From Flavobacterium dankookense (lineage in GTDB: Bacteria; Bacteroidota; Bacteroidia; Flavobacteriales; Flavobacteriaceae), in contig NZ_SNXR01000017.1 in assembly GCF_004362665.1 (NCBI RefSeq), positions 62,001-126,000 on the forward strand: a stretch of DNA of 64,000 nt, in the 5' to 3' direction. How positions within the stretch are numbered: the stretch's first letter is position 1; every line of letters starts with the position of its first letter. The notes beneath the pieces were generated by a model. That model saw only the letters and a list, made by a program, of their open reading frames with translations, was not told the origin of the DNA and did not search any database. A program made the position numbers and the translations under genes. This document shows positions 44,935-55,311 of this stretch, one piece after another.

Positions 44935-45563
44935 TGGAAGTAAAAGTTATAGATATCAACGGAAAAGATACTGGTAGAAAAGTTCAACTTTCTGACTCGG
45001 TATTCGGTATTGAACCAAATAATCATGCAGTTTATCTTGATGTTAAGCAATACTTAGCAAATCAAAGACAAGGAACGCACAAAGCAAAAGAAAGAGCTGA
45101 AGTTGCTGGTTCTACGCGTAAGATTAAAAAACAAAAAGGTACAGGTACTGCTCGTGCAGGATCAAAGAAAAGTCCATTATTCAAAGGTGGAGGAACTGTT
45201 TTTGGTCCAAGACCAAGAAGCTATTCTTTCAAATTGAACAAAACGGTAAAAAGATTAGCAAGAAAATCTGCTTTCTCGATAAAAGCAAAAGAATCAAATT
45301 TAGTAGTTGTGGAAGACTTTAATTTTGAAACACCAAACACTAAGAATTTTATTAATGTTTTGAAAGCTTTAGGTTTAGAAAACAAAAAATCTTTATTTGT
45401 GTTGGGTGAATCAAATAAAAATGTATATTTGTCGTCACGCAATTTAAAAGCATCTAGCGTAGTAACTAACTCAGAATTAAGTACTTACGAGATTTTAAAT
45501 GCAAATAATTTAGTTCTTTTAGAAGGATCTTTAGAAGGAATTGAAGAAAATTTAAGCAAATAA
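44934..45563 (+). CDS. rplD: Ribosomal protein L4
   Basis: L4 (209 residues) lines the peptide exit tunnel. The start at 44934 ([17 protein letters not shown]) is chosen over an in-frame ATG at 44901 inside rplC, because it gives the usual N-terminus and a 1-base TAATG overlap. The tunnel loop has [20 protein letters not shown] and [14 protein letters not shown]. Confidence 0.97.
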   Translation: MEVKVIDINGKDTGRKVQLSDSVFGIEPNNHAVYLDVKQYLANQRQGTHKAKERAEVAGSTRKIKKQKGTGTARAGSKKSPLFKGGGTVFGPRPRSYSFKLNKTVKRLARKSAFSIKAKESNLVVVEDFNFETPNTKNFINVLKALGLENKKSLFVLGESNKNVYLSSRNLKASSVVTNSELSTYEILNANNLVLLEGSLEGIEENLSK

Positions 45564-45569
45564 TAGATC

Positions 45570-45860
45570 ATGAGTATAATAATTAAGCCTATCATAACAG
45601 AAAAAATCACTAAAGAAGGTGAGGTTTTCAACCGTTTTGGTTTTGTTGTTGATAAAAAAGCTAACAAAGTTCAGATTAAGAAAGCTGTTGAAGCTGCTTA
45701 TGGAATTTCTGTAGTTTCTGTTAACACGATGAATTATAGAGCTGATAGAACTACTAAATACACAAAAAGTGGTTTGATTAGCGGTAAAACAAATGCTTTC
45801 AAAAAAGCAGTTGTACAAGTAAAAGAAGGAGAAACAATAGATTTTTATAATAATATCTAA
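45570..45860 (+). CDS. rplW: Ribosomal protein L23
   Basis: L23 (96 residues) stands at the exit-tunnel rim and docks trigger factor and SRP. It shows IIIKPIITEKITKEGEVFNR and FVVDKKANKVQIKKAVEAAY. Six bases separate it from rplD and six from rplB. Confidence 0.97.
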   Translation: MSIIIKPIITEKITKEGEVFNRFGFVVDKKANKVQIKKAVEAAYGISVVSVNTMNYRADRTTKYTKSGLISGKTNAFKKAVVQVKEGETIDFYNNI

Positions 45861-45866
45861 TAGAAA

Positions 45867-46691
45867 ATGTCAGTTAGAAAATTAAAACCTATTACCCCTG
45901 GTCAGCGTTTTAGAGTTGTGAATGGTTTTGACGCCATCACGACTGATAAGCCGGAGCGTTCATTGATCGCACCGATAAAAAACTCAGGTGGTAGAAATAG
46001 TCAAGGAAAAATGACCATGCGTTATACAGGCGGTGGTCACAAACAAAGGTATCGTATCATTGATTTCAAAAGAACTAAAGTAGGAATTCCTGCTATAGTG
46101 AAATCAATCGAGTATGATCCAAACAGAACTGCTTTTATCGCATTATTGTGGTATGTTGATGGAGAGAAAACGTATATCGTTGCTCAAAACGGATTACAAG
46201 TAGGACAAACTGTTGTATCTGGTGAAGGTGCAGCTCCTGAAATCGGAAATACTTTGCCTTTGAGTAAAATTCCTTTAGGAACTGTAATTTCTTGTATTGA
46301 ATTACGCCCAGGACAAGGAGCTACTATTGCTAGAAGCGCTGGAACTTTTGCTCAATTAATGGCAAGAGATGGTAAATACGCAACAATTAAAATGCCGTCA
46401 GGAGAAACAAGATTAATCTTGTTGACTTGTTCAGCTACAATTGGAGCAGTATCTAACTCAGACCACCAATTAATTGTATCTGGTAAAGCAGGTAGAAGCA
46501 GATGGTTAGGTAGAAGACCAAGAACAAGACCGGTAGCAATGAACCCTGTCGATCACCCAATGGGTGGTGGTGAAGGACGTTCTTCTGGAGGTCACCCACG
46601 TTCTAGAAAAGGTCTTCCTGCTAAAGGTTATAGAACTCGTTCTAAAGTTAACCCGAGTAACAAGTATATTGTAGAACGCAGAAAGAAATAA
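45867..46691 (+). CDS. rplB: Ribosomal protein L2
   Basis: L2 (274 residues) supports subunit joining and peptidyl transfer. It has the N-terminal [19 protein letters not shown] and [18 protein letters not shown]. The C-terminal signature is [20 protein letters not shown], with the conserved His of the transferase-region loop. Confidence 0.98.
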   Translation: MSVRKLKPITPGQRFRVVNGFDAITTDKPERSLIAPIKNSGGRNSQGKMTMRYTGGGHKQRYRIIDFKRTKVGIPAIVKSIEYDPNRTAFIALLWYVDGEKTYIVAQNGLQVGQTVVSGEGAAPEIGNTLPLSKIPLGTVISCIELRPGQGATIARSAGTFAQLMARDGKYATIKMPSGETRLILLTCSATIGAVSNSDHQLIVSGKAGRSRWLGRRPRTRPVAMNPVDHPMGGGEGRSSGGHPRSRKGLPAKGYRTRSKVNPSNKYIVERRKK

Positions 46692-46697
46692 TAAGAC

Positions 46698-46976
46698 ATG
46701 GCACGTTCATTAAAAAAAGGACCTTTTGTACACTATAAATTAGATAAGAAAGTTCAGGAAAATATTGCTGGTGGAAATAAAGGTGTGGTTAAGACTTGGT
46801 CTAGAGCATCTATGATTACTCCAGATTTCGTTGGACAAACTATCGCAGTTCACAATGGTCGCCAATTCGTTCCGGTTTATGTAACTGAGAACATGGTAGG
46901 ACACAAATTAGGAGAGTTTTCACCAACAAGATCATTTAGAGGTCACGCTGGAGCAAAAAATAAAGGTAAAAAATAA
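46698..46976 (+). CDS. rpsS: Ribosomal protein S19
   Basis: S19 (92 residues) lies in the 30S head and contacts S13 and the A site. [19 protein letters not shown] and [20 protein letters not shown] are textbook S19, as is [18 protein letters not shown]. Confidence 0.98.
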   Translation: MARSLKKGPFVHYKLDKKVQENIAGGNKGVVKTWSRASMITPDFVGQTIAVHNGRQFVPVYVTENMVGHKLGEFSPTRSFRGHAGAKNKGKK

Positions 46977-46982
46977 GAAGCA

Positions 46983-47393
46983 ATGGGAGTTCGTAAAAGA
47001 GAAACAGCAGATGCGAGAAAAGAGGCTAATAAGTCTATAGCTTTCGCGAAATTGAATAACTGCCCTACTTCACCTAGAAAAATGCGCTTAGTAGCGGACT
47101 TGGTAAGAGGTCAGAAAGTGGAAAGAGCTTTAAATATTTTAAGATTTAGCTCAAAAGAAGCTTCAAGAAAATTAGAAAAACTATTGTTATCTGCTATCAA
47201 CAATTGGGAGCAGAAAAATAGTGATGGTAATGTTGCTGAAGCAGGCTTATTCGTAAAAACAATTACTGTAGATGGTGGAATGATGTTAAAAAGACTTCGT
47301 CCAGCTCCTCAGGGAAGAGCACACAGAATTAGAAAACGTTCTAATCACGTTACAATCGTATTAGGACAATTAGATAACACACAAAGCAATTAA
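46983..47393 (+). CDS. rplV: Ribosomal protein L22
   Basis: L22 (136 residues) contributes the beta-hairpin that narrows the exit tunnel and influences macrolide binding. The tail [20 protein letters not shown] is canonical. The N-terminus carries a 15-residue basic extension ([15 protein letters not shown]) compared with shorter homologues, common in flavobacteria. Confidence 0.97.
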   Translation: MGVRKRETADARKEANKSIAFAKLNNCPTSPRKMRLVADLVRGQKVERALNILRFSSKEASRKLEKLLLSAINNWEQKNSDGNVAEAGLFVKTITVDGGMMLKRLRPAPQGRAHRIRKRSNHVTIVLGQLDNTQSN

Positions 47394-47398
47394 TTAAG

Positions 47399-48154
47399 AT
47401 GGGACAAAAGACAAATCCAATTGGAAACAGACTTGGTATCATCAGAGGATGGGATTCAAACTGGTATGGTGGAAATGATTACGGCGATAAAATCGCTGAA
47501 GATTATAAAATCAGAAAGTATATCCATGCTCGTTTATCAAAAGCTAGTGTATCAAAAGTAATCATCGAGAGAACTTTGAAACTTGTAACCGTTACTATCA
47601 CTACTGCTAGACCTGGTATTATTATCGGAAAAGGTGGTCAAGAGGTAGACAAGTTGAAAGAAGAACTTAAGAAAGTTACTGACAAAGAGGTTCAAATCAA
47701 CATCTTTGAAATTAAAAGACCTGAATTAGATGCTTACTTAGTTGGAACTAGTATTGCACGTCAAATCGAAAGCCGCATTTCATACAGAAGAGCTATTAAA
47801 ATGGCTATCGCAGCAGCAATGCGTATGAATGCAGAAGGTATTAAAGTTTTGATTTCTGGTCGTTTGAACGGAGCGGAAATGGCACGTTCGGAACAATTCA
47901 AAGAAGGTAGAATTCCTCTATCAACTTTCAGAGCCGATATTGATTATGCTTTGGCTGAAGCACATACTACTTATGGTAGAATGGGTATCAAGGTATGGAT
48001 CATGAAAGGTGAAGTTTACGGAAAACGTGATTTATCTCCACTTGTTGGAATGGATAAAAAACAAGCTTCTGGTGGCAAAGGTGGTGATGCTCCAAGAGGA
48101 GACAGAAAACCATTCAACAAAGGTGGTAAACCAGATGCACGTAAAAGAAAGTAA
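47399..48154 (+). CDS. rpsC: Ribosomal protein S3
   Basis: S3 (251 residues) forms part of the mRNA entry pore. [20 protein letters not shown], the KH-domain GXXG motif within [20 protein letters not shown], and [19 protein letters not shown] are all present. The C-terminus is extended by a basic Gly-rich tail ([19 protein letters not shown]). Confidence 0.98.
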   Translation: MGQKTNPIGNRLGIIRGWDSNWYGGNDYGDKIAEDYKIRKYIHARLSKASVSKVIIERTLKLVTVTITTARPGIIIGKGGQEVDKLKEELKKVTDKEVQINIFEIKRPELDAYLVGTSIARQIESRISYRRAIKMAIAAAMRMNAEGIKVLISGRLNGAEMARSEQFKEGRIPLSTFRADIDYALAEAHTTYGRMGIKVWIMKGEVYGKRDLSPLVGMDKKQASGGKGGDAPRGDRKPFNKGGKPDARKRK

Positions 48155-48173
48155 TTTTTTAAATTAAAGAAAA

Positions 48174-48599
48174 ATGTTACAGCCTAAAAGAACAAAATAC
48201 CGTAAGGTACAAAAGGGTAGAATGAAAGGTGTTTCTCAAAGAGGACACATGCTTTCAAGTGGAATGTTTGGAATTAAATCTGTACATGAAAATGGTGTAT
48301 TTTTAACTTCACGTCAAATTGAAGCTGCACGTATTGCTGCAACTCGTTACATGAAGAGAGAAGGGCAATTATGGATTAATGTATTTCCAGATAAACCTAT
48401 CACAAAGAAACCTCTTGAGGTACGTATGGGTAAAGGTAAAGGTGCAGTCGAATATTGGGCTGCAGTTGTAAAACCAGGAAAAATCATGTTTGAAGTTGGT
48501 GGAGTTCCTCTATCAGTTGCGAAAGAAGCTTTGCGTCTTGCTGCACAAAAACTTCCAGTAAAAACTAAATTTGTAGTTGCTAGAGATTTCGAAGCATAA
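48174..48599 (+). CDS. rplP: Ribosomal protein L16
   Basis: L16 (141 residues) organises the A-site tRNA elbow region of the 50S. It starts [19 protein letters not shown] and has [19 protein letters not shown]. The 3' end is followed by rpmC after 13 bases. Confidence 0.98.
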   Translation: MLQPKRTKYRKVQKGRMKGVSQRGHMLSSGMFGIKSVHENGVFLTSRQIEAARIAATRYMKREGQLWINVFPDKPITKKPLEVRMGKGKGAVEYWAAVVKPGKIMFEVGGVPLSVAKEALRLAAQKLPVKTKFVVARDFEA

Positions 48600-48612
48600 T
48601 CAAAAAAATATT

Positions 48613-48804
48613 ATGAAACAATCAGAAATTATCAATCTATCTGCAGCTGAGTTACAAGTGAAACTTACTGAATTGAGAAAAGCTTATATGGATTTAAAAT
48701 CTACACATGCTATTTCTCCAATTGCCAATCCACTTCAAATTAGAAGTGCTAGAAGAGCTGTTGCTAGAGTAGCAACCGAGCTAACTAAAAGAGAGTTACA
48801 ATAA
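48613..48804 (+). CDS. rpmC: Ribosomal protein L29
   Basis: L29 (63 residues), an exit-tunnel rim protein. I place the start at 48613 ([18 protein letters not shown]); the frame is open further back into rplP, but that part is not L29-like. Two long helices and the conserved [19 protein letters not shown] segment support the call. Confidence 0.96.
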   Translation: MKQSEIINLSAAELQVKLTELRKAYMDLKSTHAISPIANPLQIRSARRAVARVATELTKRELQ

Positions 48805-48823
48805 TTGTATGCTAGCTGAAAAG

Positions 48824-49081
48824 ATGGAAAAAAGAAATTTAAGAAAAGAGAGAATTGGTGTTGTTACCAGCAATAAAATGGATAAGTCTATTGTAGTTGC
48901 TGAAGAAAGAAGAGTAAAACACCCATTATACGGTAAGTTCGTGTTGAAAACTAAAAAGTATCATGCACACGACGAAACAAACGACTGTAACATTGGTGAT
49001 ACAGTAAAGATCATGGAAACAAGACCTTTATCAAAAACTAAATGTTGGAGATTAGTTGAAATCATTGAAAGAGCTAAGTAA
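48824..49081 (+). CDS. rpsQ: Ribosomal protein S17
   Basis: S17 (85 residues), an OB-fold protein needed early in 30S assembly. The start at 48824 ([18 protein letters not shown]) gives the family's usual N-terminus; an ATG at 48809 would add five residues. [20 protein letters not shown] and [19 protein letters not shown] are conserved. Confidence 0.95.
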   Translation: MEKRNLRKERIGVVTSNKMDKSIVVAEERRVKHPLYGKFVLKTKKYHAHDETNDCNIGDTVKIMETRPLSKTKCWRLVEIIERAK

Positions 49082-49083
49082 TT

Positions 49084-49452
49084 ATGGTACAACAAGAATC
49101 AAGATTAAAAGTAGCAGATAACACAGGAGCAAAAGAAGTTTTGACTATCCGTGTTTTAGGAGGAACGAAACGTCGTTATGCCTCTGTTGGAGATAAAATT
49201 GTAGTATCAATTAAAGATGCAACACCAAACGGAAACGTAAAAAAAGGTGCTGTTTCAACTGCAGTTGTTGTACGTACCAAAAAAGAAGTGAGAAGAGCTG
49301 ATGGTTCTTATATCCGTTTCGATGACAATGCATGTGTTTTATTGAACGCTGCAGGAGAAATGAGAGGAACTCGTGTTTTTGGTCCAGTTGCGAGAGAACT
49401 TCGTGAAAAACAATTCATGAAAATTGTATCATTAGCACCTGAGGTGCTTTAA
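49084..49452 (+). CDS. rplN: Ribosomal protein L14
   Basis: L14 (122 residues) lies at the subunit interface. [20 protein letters not shown], the [20 protein letters not shown] stretch and [20 protein letters not shown] match exactly. Two bases separate it from rpsQ. Confidence 0.98.
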
Positions 49453-49464
49453 TTCGTTTGTAAA

Positions 49465-49779
49465 ATGATAAAGCTAAAAATAAAATCAGGAGACACAGTA
49501 ACAGTTATTGCTGGCGACCACAAAGGTTCAGAAGGTAAAGTTTTACGTGTTGACCGTGAGAAAAACAAAGCAATCGTTGAAGGTGTAAACATGGTTTCAA
49601 AACATACAAAACCAAGTGCAAAAAACCCTCAAGGAGGAATTGTTAAGAAAGAAGCTCCAATACATATTTCAAATATTGCTCTACTTGATCCAAAGTCAAA
49701 AAAAGCAACTAAAGTTGGAACTAAAGTAGAAGGAGATAAGAAAGTAAGATTTTCAAAAAAATCTAATCAAGTATTATAG
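49465..49779 (+). CDS. rplX: Ribosomal protein L24
   Basis: L24 (104 residues) is an assembly initiator with a KOW domain. [20 protein letters not shown] and [20 protein letters not shown] are visible, followed by the conserved [20 protein letters not shown]. Confidence 0.97.
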   Translation: MIKLKIKSGDTVTVIAGDHKGSEGKVLRVDREKNKAIVEGVNMVSKHTKPSAKNPQGGIVKKEAPIHISNIALLDPKSKKATKVGTKVEGDKKVRFSKKSNQVL

Positions 49780-49781
49780 TT

Positions 49782-50333
49782 ATGGCATATACACCTAGAC
49801 TTAAGCAAGAATATAAGGACAGAGTAATCTCTGCACTTAAAGAAGAATTCGGTTATAAAAACGTAATGCAAGTTCCTAAATTGGAAAAAATCGTTTTAAG
49901 CCGTGGAGTTGGAGCAGCAGTATCTGATAAAAAGCTTGTTGACTATGCAGTTGATGAGTTAACAAAAGTTACTGGACAAAAAGCAGTACCTACAATCTCT
50001 AAAAAAGACGTTGCGTCTTTTAAATTGAGAAAAGGTATGCCTATTGGTGCGAAAGTAACTCTTAGAGGAGAAAGAATGTATGAGTTTTTAGATAGACTTA
50101 TTACATCATCTTTACCACGTGTTAGAGACTTTAGCGGTATCAAAGCAACTGGTTTTGACGGAAGAGGTAATTATAACCTTGGTGTTACTGAGCAAATCAT
50201 TTTCCCTGAAATTGATATTGATAAAGTAAACAAAATATCAGGTTTAGATATTACATTCGTAACATCTGCAAACACAGATAAAGAAGCAAAATCATTATTA
50301 GCGGAATTAGGTTTACCTTTTAAAAAGAATTAA
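49782..50333 (+). CDS. rplE: Ribosomal protein L5
   Basis: L5 (183 residues) binds 5S rRNA and contacts P-site t[23 protein letters not shown], the [20 protein letters not shown] loop, and [20 protein letters not shown] identify it. It overlaps nothing and is 3 bases from rpsN. Confidence 0.98.
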   Translation: MAYTPRLKQEYKDRVISALKEEFGYKNVMQVPKLEKIVLSRGVGAAVSDKKLVDYAVDELTKVTGQKAVPTISKKDVASFKLRKGMPIGAKVTLRGERMYEFLDRLITSSLPRVRDFSGIKATGFDGRGNYNLGVTEQIIFPEIDIDKVNKISGLDITFVTSANTDKEAKSLLAELGLPFKKN

Positions 50334-50336
50334 GAC

Positions 50337-50606
50337 ATGGCTAAAGAATCAATGAAAGCCCGTGAGGTTAAAAGAGCAAACACGGTAGCAAAGTATGCTG
50401 AGAAAAGAAAAGCTTTATTAGAAGCTGGAGATTACGAAGGTTTACAAAAATTACCAAAAAATGCTTCACCAGTTCGTATGCACAATCGTTGCAAATTAAC
50501 CGGAAGACCAAGAGGTTATATGCGTCAATTCGGTATTTCACGTGTTACATTCCGTGAAATGGCTAATCAAGGGTTAATACCAGGAGTTAAAAAAGCTTCT
50601 TGGTAA
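50337..50606 (+). CDS. rpsN: Ribosomal protein S14 (long, zinc-free type)
   Basis: S14 of 89 residues with the C-terminal [20 protein letters not shown] and [17 protein letters not shown]. Only one Cys is present, so the CxxC...CxxC zinc site of the short type is absent. The spacing to rpsH is 104 bases, far longer than elsewhere in the cluster, and contains a promoter-like sequence. Confidence 0.97.
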   Translation: MAKESMKAREVKRANTVAKYAEKRKALLEAGDYEGLQKLPKNASPVRMHNRCKLTGRPRGYMRQFGISRVTFREMANQGLIPGVKKASW

Positions 50607-50630
50607 TCTCGTAAAAAGTTATTACTTTTG
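50600..50630 (+). promoter_or_regulatory. Internal promoter between rpsN and rpsH
   Basis: TTG (50600-50602), 20 bases, then TACTTTTG (50623-50630) match the Bacteroidetes consensus. It would start a second transcript about 75 bases before rpsH. The TTG lies inside the last codons of rpsN. Confidence 0.6.
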
Positions 50631-50710
50631 CAAACCAAAAAATAATTTTAATTGGTTAAAGGTTCATTTGGTGAGTACCTCTTGAAAACCATAACCGCAA
50701 ATTTATACAA

Positions 50711-51109
50711 ATGTATACAGATCCAATTGCAGATTATCTTACGAGAGTTAGAAATGCAGTGATGGCAAACCACAAAGTGGTTGAAATCCCGGCTTCTAAT
50801 TTGAAAAAAGAAATCACAAAGATTTTATTCGATCAAGGATATATCTTAAGCTACAAATTTGAAGATAGTACAGTTCAAGGCACTATCAAAATCGCTTTAA
50901 AGTATGATAAAGATACTAAAGAGCCTGTAATCAAAGATATCCAAAGAATTAGTAAACCAGGTTTACGTAAATATGCTGGCGCATCAAAATTGCCTAGAAT
51001 CCTTAATGGATTAGGAATTGCTATTGTTTCAACTTCAAAAGGTTTAATGACTGGGAAGCAAGCTAAGCAATTAAATGTTGGTGGAGAAGTAATTTGCTAC
51101 GTATACTAA
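50711..51109 (+). CDS. rpsH: Ribosomal protein S8
   Basis: S8 (132 residues) is a primary 16S rRNA binder and, in E. coli, the translational repressor of this operon. [40 protein letters not shown] and the [20 protein letters not shown] end are canonical. It may be the first gene of the transcript from the internal promoter. Confidence 0.98.
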   Translation: MYTDPIADYLTRVRNAVMANHKVVEIPASNLKKEITKILFDQGYILSYKFEDSTVQGTIKIALKYDKDTKEPVIKDIQRISKPGLRKYAGASKLPRILNGLGIAIVSTSKGLMTGKQAKQLNVGGEVICYVY

Positions 51110-51125
51110 TAAAAACAGTTAAACA

Positions 51126-51668
51126 ATGTCAAGAATAGGTAAAAATCCAATTTCAATTCCTGCTGGTGTTACTGTTGAAGTTAGTGAAACAGTAATTACA
51201 GTTAAAGGAAAATTAGGTCAACTAACACAGGATTACGCAGATGTAACAGTGAAAGTTGAAGAAGGTCAACTAGTTGTAGAAAGACCATCTGATAGTAAAG
51301 ATCATAGAGCAAAACACGGATTATACAGATCATTAATCAATAATATGATTGTGGGTGTATCTGAAGGTTTTACAAAAGAGTTAGAATTGGTTGGAGTAGG
51401 TTACAGAGCTTCAAACCAAGGTCAAAAATTAGACTTAGCATTGGGTTTTTCTCACAATATAGTTTTAGAAGTTGCTCCAGAAGTAAAACTTGAAACAATT
51501 TCTGAGAAAGGTAAAAACCCAATCGTGAAGTTAACATCTTTCGACAAACAATTAATCGGGCAAATCGCTGCTAAAATCAGAGGTTTCCGTAAGCCAGAAC
51601 CTTACAAAGGTAAAGGTGTTAAGTTTGTTGGTGAAGTATTAAGAAGAAAAGCAGGTAAATCAGCGTAA
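51126..51668 (+). CDS. rplF: Ribosomal protein L6
   Basis: L6 (180 residues) lies near the factor-binding region. [20 protein letters not shown] and the second repeat's [19 protein letters not shown] are diagnostic. Confidence 0.98.
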   Translation: MSRIGKNPISIPAGVTVEVSETVITVKGKLGQLTQDYADVTVKVEEGQLVVERPSDSKDHRAKHGLYRSLINNMIVGVSEGFTKELELVGVGYRASNQGQKLDLALGFSHNIVLEVAPEVKLETISEKGKNPIVKLTSFDKQLIGQIAAKIRGFRKPEPYKGKGVKFVGEVLRRKAGKSA

Positions 51669-51679
51669 AAAGTAGTATT

Positions 51680-52033
51680 ATGTCATTAACAAAAACTGAA
51701 AGAAGACAAAGAATTAAATTCAGAATCAGAAAGATTGTTAGCGGTACTGCTGCTAAACCAAGACTATCTGTATTCAGAAGTAATAAAGAAATCTATGCAC
51801 AACTAATTGATGATGTGAATGGAGTAACTTTATTAGCTGCTTCATCTAAAGATAAAGGAGTAAATATTAAAGGTACAAACGTTGAAGTAGCTGCAGCAGT
51901 TGGAAAACTAGCAGCTGAAAAAGCGTTAAAAGCCGGAATTGACACAGTAACTTTTGATAGAGGAGGTTATTTATATCACGGTCGTATTAAATCATTAGCG
52001 GAAGGCGCAAGAGCGGCTGGACTTAAATTCTAA
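51680..52033 (+). CDS. rplR: Ribosomal protein L18
   Basis: L18 (117 residues) carries 5S rRNA into the 50[21 protein letters not shown] and [20 protein letters not shown] are conserved; the ARAAGLKF end is complete. Confidence 0.98.
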   Translation: MSLTKTERRQRIKFRIRKIVSGTAAKPRLSVFRSNKEIYAQLIDDVNGVTLLAASSKDKGVNIKGTNVEVAAAVGKLAAEKALKAGIDTVTFDRGGYLYHGRIKSLAEGARAAGLKF

Positions 52034-52039
52034 GAAATT

Positions 52040-52564
52040 ATGTATAACGGATACAAAAATGTAGAGTTAGTAAAACCTAGTGGTCTTGAGTTAAAAGATC
52101 GTTTGGTAAGTGTTAATCGTGTTACCAAAGTAACAAAAGGAGGTAGAGCTTTTGGCTTTTCTGCAATTGTTGTTGTTGGTGATGAAAACGGTGTTGTTGG
52201 ACATGGTTTAGGAAAATCTAAGGACGTTTCAGAAGCTATTGCTAAAGCAGTAGAAGATGCAAAGAAAAACTTAGTTAGAATTCCTTTAAGTGGACAATCT
52301 GTACCTCACGAACAAAAAGGAAAATTTGGTGGAGCAGCTGTTTTTTTAATGCCTGCATCTCATGGTACTGGAGTAATTGCTGGTGGAGCTGTTCGTTCAG
52401 TTCTTGAATCAGTTGGTATTCATGATGTATTGTCAAAATCACAAGGTTCATCAAATCCTCACAACGTGGTAAAAGCAACTTTTGATGCTTTATTGCAAAT
52501 GAGAAGTGCTGTTACTGTTGCAAAACAAAGAGGTATTTCTTTAGAAAAAGTATTTAAAGGTTAA
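52040..52564 (+). CDS. rpsE: Ribosomal protein S5
   Basis: S5 (174 residues) affects decoding accuracy and mRNA entry. [40 protein letters not shown] and [20 protein letters not shown] are present. The spectinomycin-contact loop region (RVTKVTKGG) looks wild type. Confidence 0.98.
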   Translation: MYNGYKNVELVKPSGLELKDRLVSVNRVTKVTKGGRAFGFSAIVVVGDENGVVGHGLGKSKDVSEAIAKAVEDAKKNLVRIPLSGQSVPHEQKGKFGGAAVFLMPASHGTGVIAGGAVRSVLESVGIHDVLSKSQGSSNPHNVVKATFDALLQMRSAVTVAKQRGISLEKVFKG

Positions 52565-52576
52565 TTCAAGGAAATT

Positions 52577-52759
52577 ATGGCTAAATTATTAGTAAAACAA
52601 GTAAGAAGCAAAATCAATTGTCCTCTTACACAAAAAAGAGGATTAGAGGCTTTAGGTCTTCGTAAAATGGGACAAGTTGTGGAGCATGATTCAAATCCAG
52701 CTATCCTTGGAATGATAAATAAAGTTAAACACTTAGTTTCCGTAGAGGAAGTTAAATAA
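52577..52759 (+). CDS. rpmD: Ribosomal protein L30
   Basis: L30 (60 residues): [20 protein letters not shown] and [20 protein letters not shown] identify this small 50S protein between rpsE and rplO. Confidence 0.97.
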   Translation: MAKLLVKQVRSKINCPLTQKRGLEALGLRKMGQVVEHDSNPAILGMINKVKHLVSVEEVK

Positions 52760-52770
52760 CAATTATAGTT

Positions 52771-53223
52771 ATGAATTTAAGTAACTTACAACCTGCTGAA
52801 GGTTCTACACATAATCAAAACAAAAGATTAGGTAGAGGAGAAGGTTCTGGAAAAGGTGGCACTGCTGCAAGAGGACACAAAGGAGCTAAATCTCGTTCTG
52901 GTTATTCTAAAAAAATTGGTTTTGAAGGAGGACAAATGCCACTTCAAAGACGTGTGCCTAAGTTTGGTTTCACAAACGTCAATCGTAAGGAATACCAAGG
53001 AATTAATCTTGATTCTCTTCAATTATTAGTTGATAACGGAACAGTTACAGATACTGTAGATTTCTCAGTGTTTGTTGAAAATCGTTTAGCAACTAAAAAC
53101 GAAATGGTTAAGATTTTAGGAAGAGGTGAACTAAAAGCAAAATTAAAAGTAACTGCTCACAAATTTACAGCTACTGCAAAAGCCGCTATCGAAGCTGCTG
53201 GTGGAGAAGTTGTAACATTATAA
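52771..53223 (+). CDS. rplO: Ribosomal protein L15
   Basis: L15 (150 residues), a late assembly protein with a long basic N-terminal extension. NKRLGRGEGSGKGGTAARGH and KIGFEGGQMPLQRRVPKFGF are characteristic. It is followed by secY after 10 bases. Confidence 0.98.
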   Translation: MNLSNLQPAEGSTHNQNKRLGRGEGSGKGGTAARGHKGAKSRSGYSKKIGFEGGQMPLQRRVPKFGFTNVNRKEYQGINLDSLQLLVDNGTVTDTVDFSVFVENRLATKNEMVKILGRGELKAKLKVTAHKFTATAKAAIEAAGGEVVTL

Positions 53224-53233
53224 TATTATAACA

Positions 53234-54577
53234 ATGAAGAAGTTTTTTGAATCATTAAATAATGTTTGGAAAATAGAAGAACTAAGAAATAGAATTGGTA
53301 TGACACTACTTCTATTATTAGTTTACCGATTTGGAGCGCATGTAACTCTACCAGGTATTGATGCAACGCAATTGAACAGTTTAGCTGGTCAAACAGAAAA
53401 TGGTATTGGTTCAATACTAGATATGTTTACTGGTGGAGCTTTTTCAAAAGCATCAGTATTTGCTTTAGGAATAATGCCTTATATTTCGGCTTCAATTGTT
53501 GTACAATTAATGGGTATTGCTATACCATACCTTCAAAAACTACAAAAAGATGGTGAAAGTGGTAGAAAAAAATTAAATCAAATAACACGCTGGTTGACTA
53601 TTGGTATTACTTTGGTTCAAGGTCCAGGTTATATCTACAACTTGTATAGAACATTACCAAGTAATGCTTTCTTGTTAGGATTTGATTCTTTCTCATTCTT
53701 ATTCTCTTCAGTATTAATACTTACTACAGGTACAATATTTGCCATGTGGTTAGGAGAAAAAATCACTGATAAAGGAATTGGTAATGGTATTTCATTACTT
53801 ATTATGGTTGGTATATTAGCAAGATTACCACAAGCATTATTACAAGAATTCACTTCTAAAGTTACCAATAATAACGGTGGTCCAATGCTATTAGTATTTG
53901 AAGTTATCGTATGGTTATTAGTGATTATTGCATGTGTACTTTTAGTAATGGCAGTTAGAAAAATACCAGTTCAATATGCTCGTCGTACAACAGCTGGTGA
54001 TTTTGAACAAGATGCTATGGGTGGAAACAGACAATGGATTCCATTAAAATTAAATGCATCAGGAGTGATGCCAATCATTTTTGCTCAAGCAATCATGTTT
54101 ATTCCTGCTGCTTTAGCTGGACTTTCAAATTCTGAAACTTCTCAATCTATTGCAGGTGAATTTAGTAATATGTTTGGTTTTTGGTATAATTTTGTTTTTG
54201 CATTATTGATATTGATTTTCACGTATTTTTACACTGCAATTACAGTACCTACAAATAAAATGGCTGATGATTTAAAAAGAAGTGGCGGTTTCATTCCAGG
54301 TGTTAAACCAGGTGTTGAAACAGGAGATTTTCTTGATAAAATCATGTCTTTAATAACATTCCCTGGCGCATTATTTCTTGCTCTAATTGCTGTGTTCCCA
54401 GCTATTGTTGTTAGTCTTGATGTTCAACAATCATGGGCTATGTTTTACGGTGGAACTTCACTAATCATTATGGTTGGTGTTGCTATCGATACTATTCAAC
54501 AAATAAATACTTATTTACTGAATAAACACTATGACGGATTGATGAAGAGTGGTAAAAATAGAAAAGCAGTAGCTTAA
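53234..54577 (+). CDS. secY: Preprotein translocase channel SecY
   Basis: Ten-helix channel of the Sec translocon (447 residues). RNRIGMTLLLLLVYRFGAHV, GIMPYISASIVVQLMGIAIP, KLQKDGESGRKKLNQITRW and GNGISLLIMVGILARLPQAL are recognisable. The cytoplasmic loop PVQYARRTTAGDFEQDAMGG contacts the ribosome or SecA. Its place between rplO and infA is the standard spc-operon position. Confidence 0.98.
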   Translation: MKKFFESLNNVWKIEELRNRIGMTLLLLLVYRFGAHVTLPGIDATQLNSLAGQTENGIGSILDMFTGGAFSKASVFALGIMPYISASIVVQLMGIAIPYLQKLQKDGESGRKKLNQITRWLTIGITLVQGPGYIYNLYRTLPSNAFLLGFDSFSFLFSSVLILTTGTIFAMWLGEKITDKGIGNGISLLIMVGILARLPQALLQEFTSKVTNNNGGPMLLVFEVIVWLLVIIACVLLVMAVRKIPVQYARRTTAGDFEQDAMGGNRQWIPLKLNASGVMPIIFAQAIMFIPAALAGLSNSETSQSIAGEFSNMFGFWYNFVFALLILIFTYFYTAITVPTNKMADDLKRSGGFIPGVKPGVETGDFLDKIMSLITFPGALFLALIAVFPAIVVSLDVQQSWAMFYGGTSLIIMVGVAIDTIQQINTYLLNKHYDGLMKSGKNRKAVA

Positions 54578-54583
54578 TTTTTT

Positions 54584-54799
54584 ATGGCAAAACAATCAGC
54601 AATAGAACAAGACGGATCAATAATCGAAGCATTGTCAAATGCAATGTTCCGTGTAGAATTAGAAAACGGACATATTGTAATTGCTCATATTTCTGGTAAA
54701 ATGCGTATGCATTATATTAAATTGTTACCTGGTGACAAAGTGAAACTAGAAATGAGCCCTTACGATTTGTCAAAAGCAAGAATTACTTATAGATATTAA
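54584..54799 (+). CDS. infA: Translation initiation factor IF-1
   Basis: IF-1 (71 residues), an OB-fold factor that occupies the 30S A site. [20 protein letters not shown] and [20 protein letters not shown] are conserved, with the end [11 protein letters not shown]. It is 6 bases after secY. Confidence 0.98.
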   Translation: MAKQSAIEQDGSIIEALSNAMFRVELENGHIVIAHISGKMRMHYIKLLPGDKVKLEMSPYDLSKARITYRY

Positions 54800-54809
54800 A
54801 AGTATTACA

Positions 54810-54926
54810 ATGAAAGTAAGAGCATCAGTAAAAAAAAGAAGTGCCGAGTGTATTATTGTACGCAGAAAAGGCAGATTATACGTAATCAACAAAAAGAATC
54901 CTAGATTTAAACAAAGACAAGGATAG
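54810..54926 (+). CDS. rpmJ: Ribosomal protein L36 (zinc-free form)
   Basis: A 38-residue protein running from [20 protein letters not shown] to PRFKQRQG. The start (ATG 54810) and stop (TAG 54924-54926) fit between infA and rpsM. Classical L36 holds zinc with three Cys and one His; here only one Cys (residue 14) remains, so it is of the C-minus type. Confidence 0.95.
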
Positions 54927-54928
54927 TT

Positions 54929-55303
54929 ATGGCAAGAATAGCAGGGGTAGATATCCCAAAAAACAAAAGAGGAGTTATCGCTTTAACCTATATCTTCGGA
55001 ATTGGTAAAAGTAGAGCAATTGAGATTTTAGAAAAAGCTCAAGTAAGCCAAGATAAAAAAGTTCAAGATTGGAATGACGACGAAATCGGAGGAATTCGTG
55101 ATGCAGTTTCTTATTTCAAAATTGAAGGTGAACTTCGTTCAGAAGTTTCACTACACATCAAACGTTTAATGGACATTGGATGTTACAGAGGAATTCGTCA
55201 TAGATCAGGTCTTCCATTAAGAGGACAAAGAACTAAGAACAACTCTAGAACAAGAAAAGGTAAAAGAAAAACTGTTGCTAACAAGAAAAAAGCAACTAAA
55301 TAA
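54929..55303 (+). CDS. rpsM: Ribosomal protein S13
   Basis: S13 (124 residues) bridges to the 50S and P-site t[23 protein letters not shown], the helix-two-turn-helix [18 protein letters not shown] and the tail [20 protein letters not shown] are conserved. It starts 2 bases after rpmJ. Confidence 0.98.
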   Translation: MARIAGVDIPKNKRGVIALTYIFGIGKSRAIEILEKAQVSQDKKVQDWNDDEIGGIRDAVSYFKIEGELRSEVSLHIKRLMDIGCYRGIRHRSGLPLRGQRTKNNSRTRKGKRKTVANKKKATK

Positions 55304-55311
55304 TAAATAGT

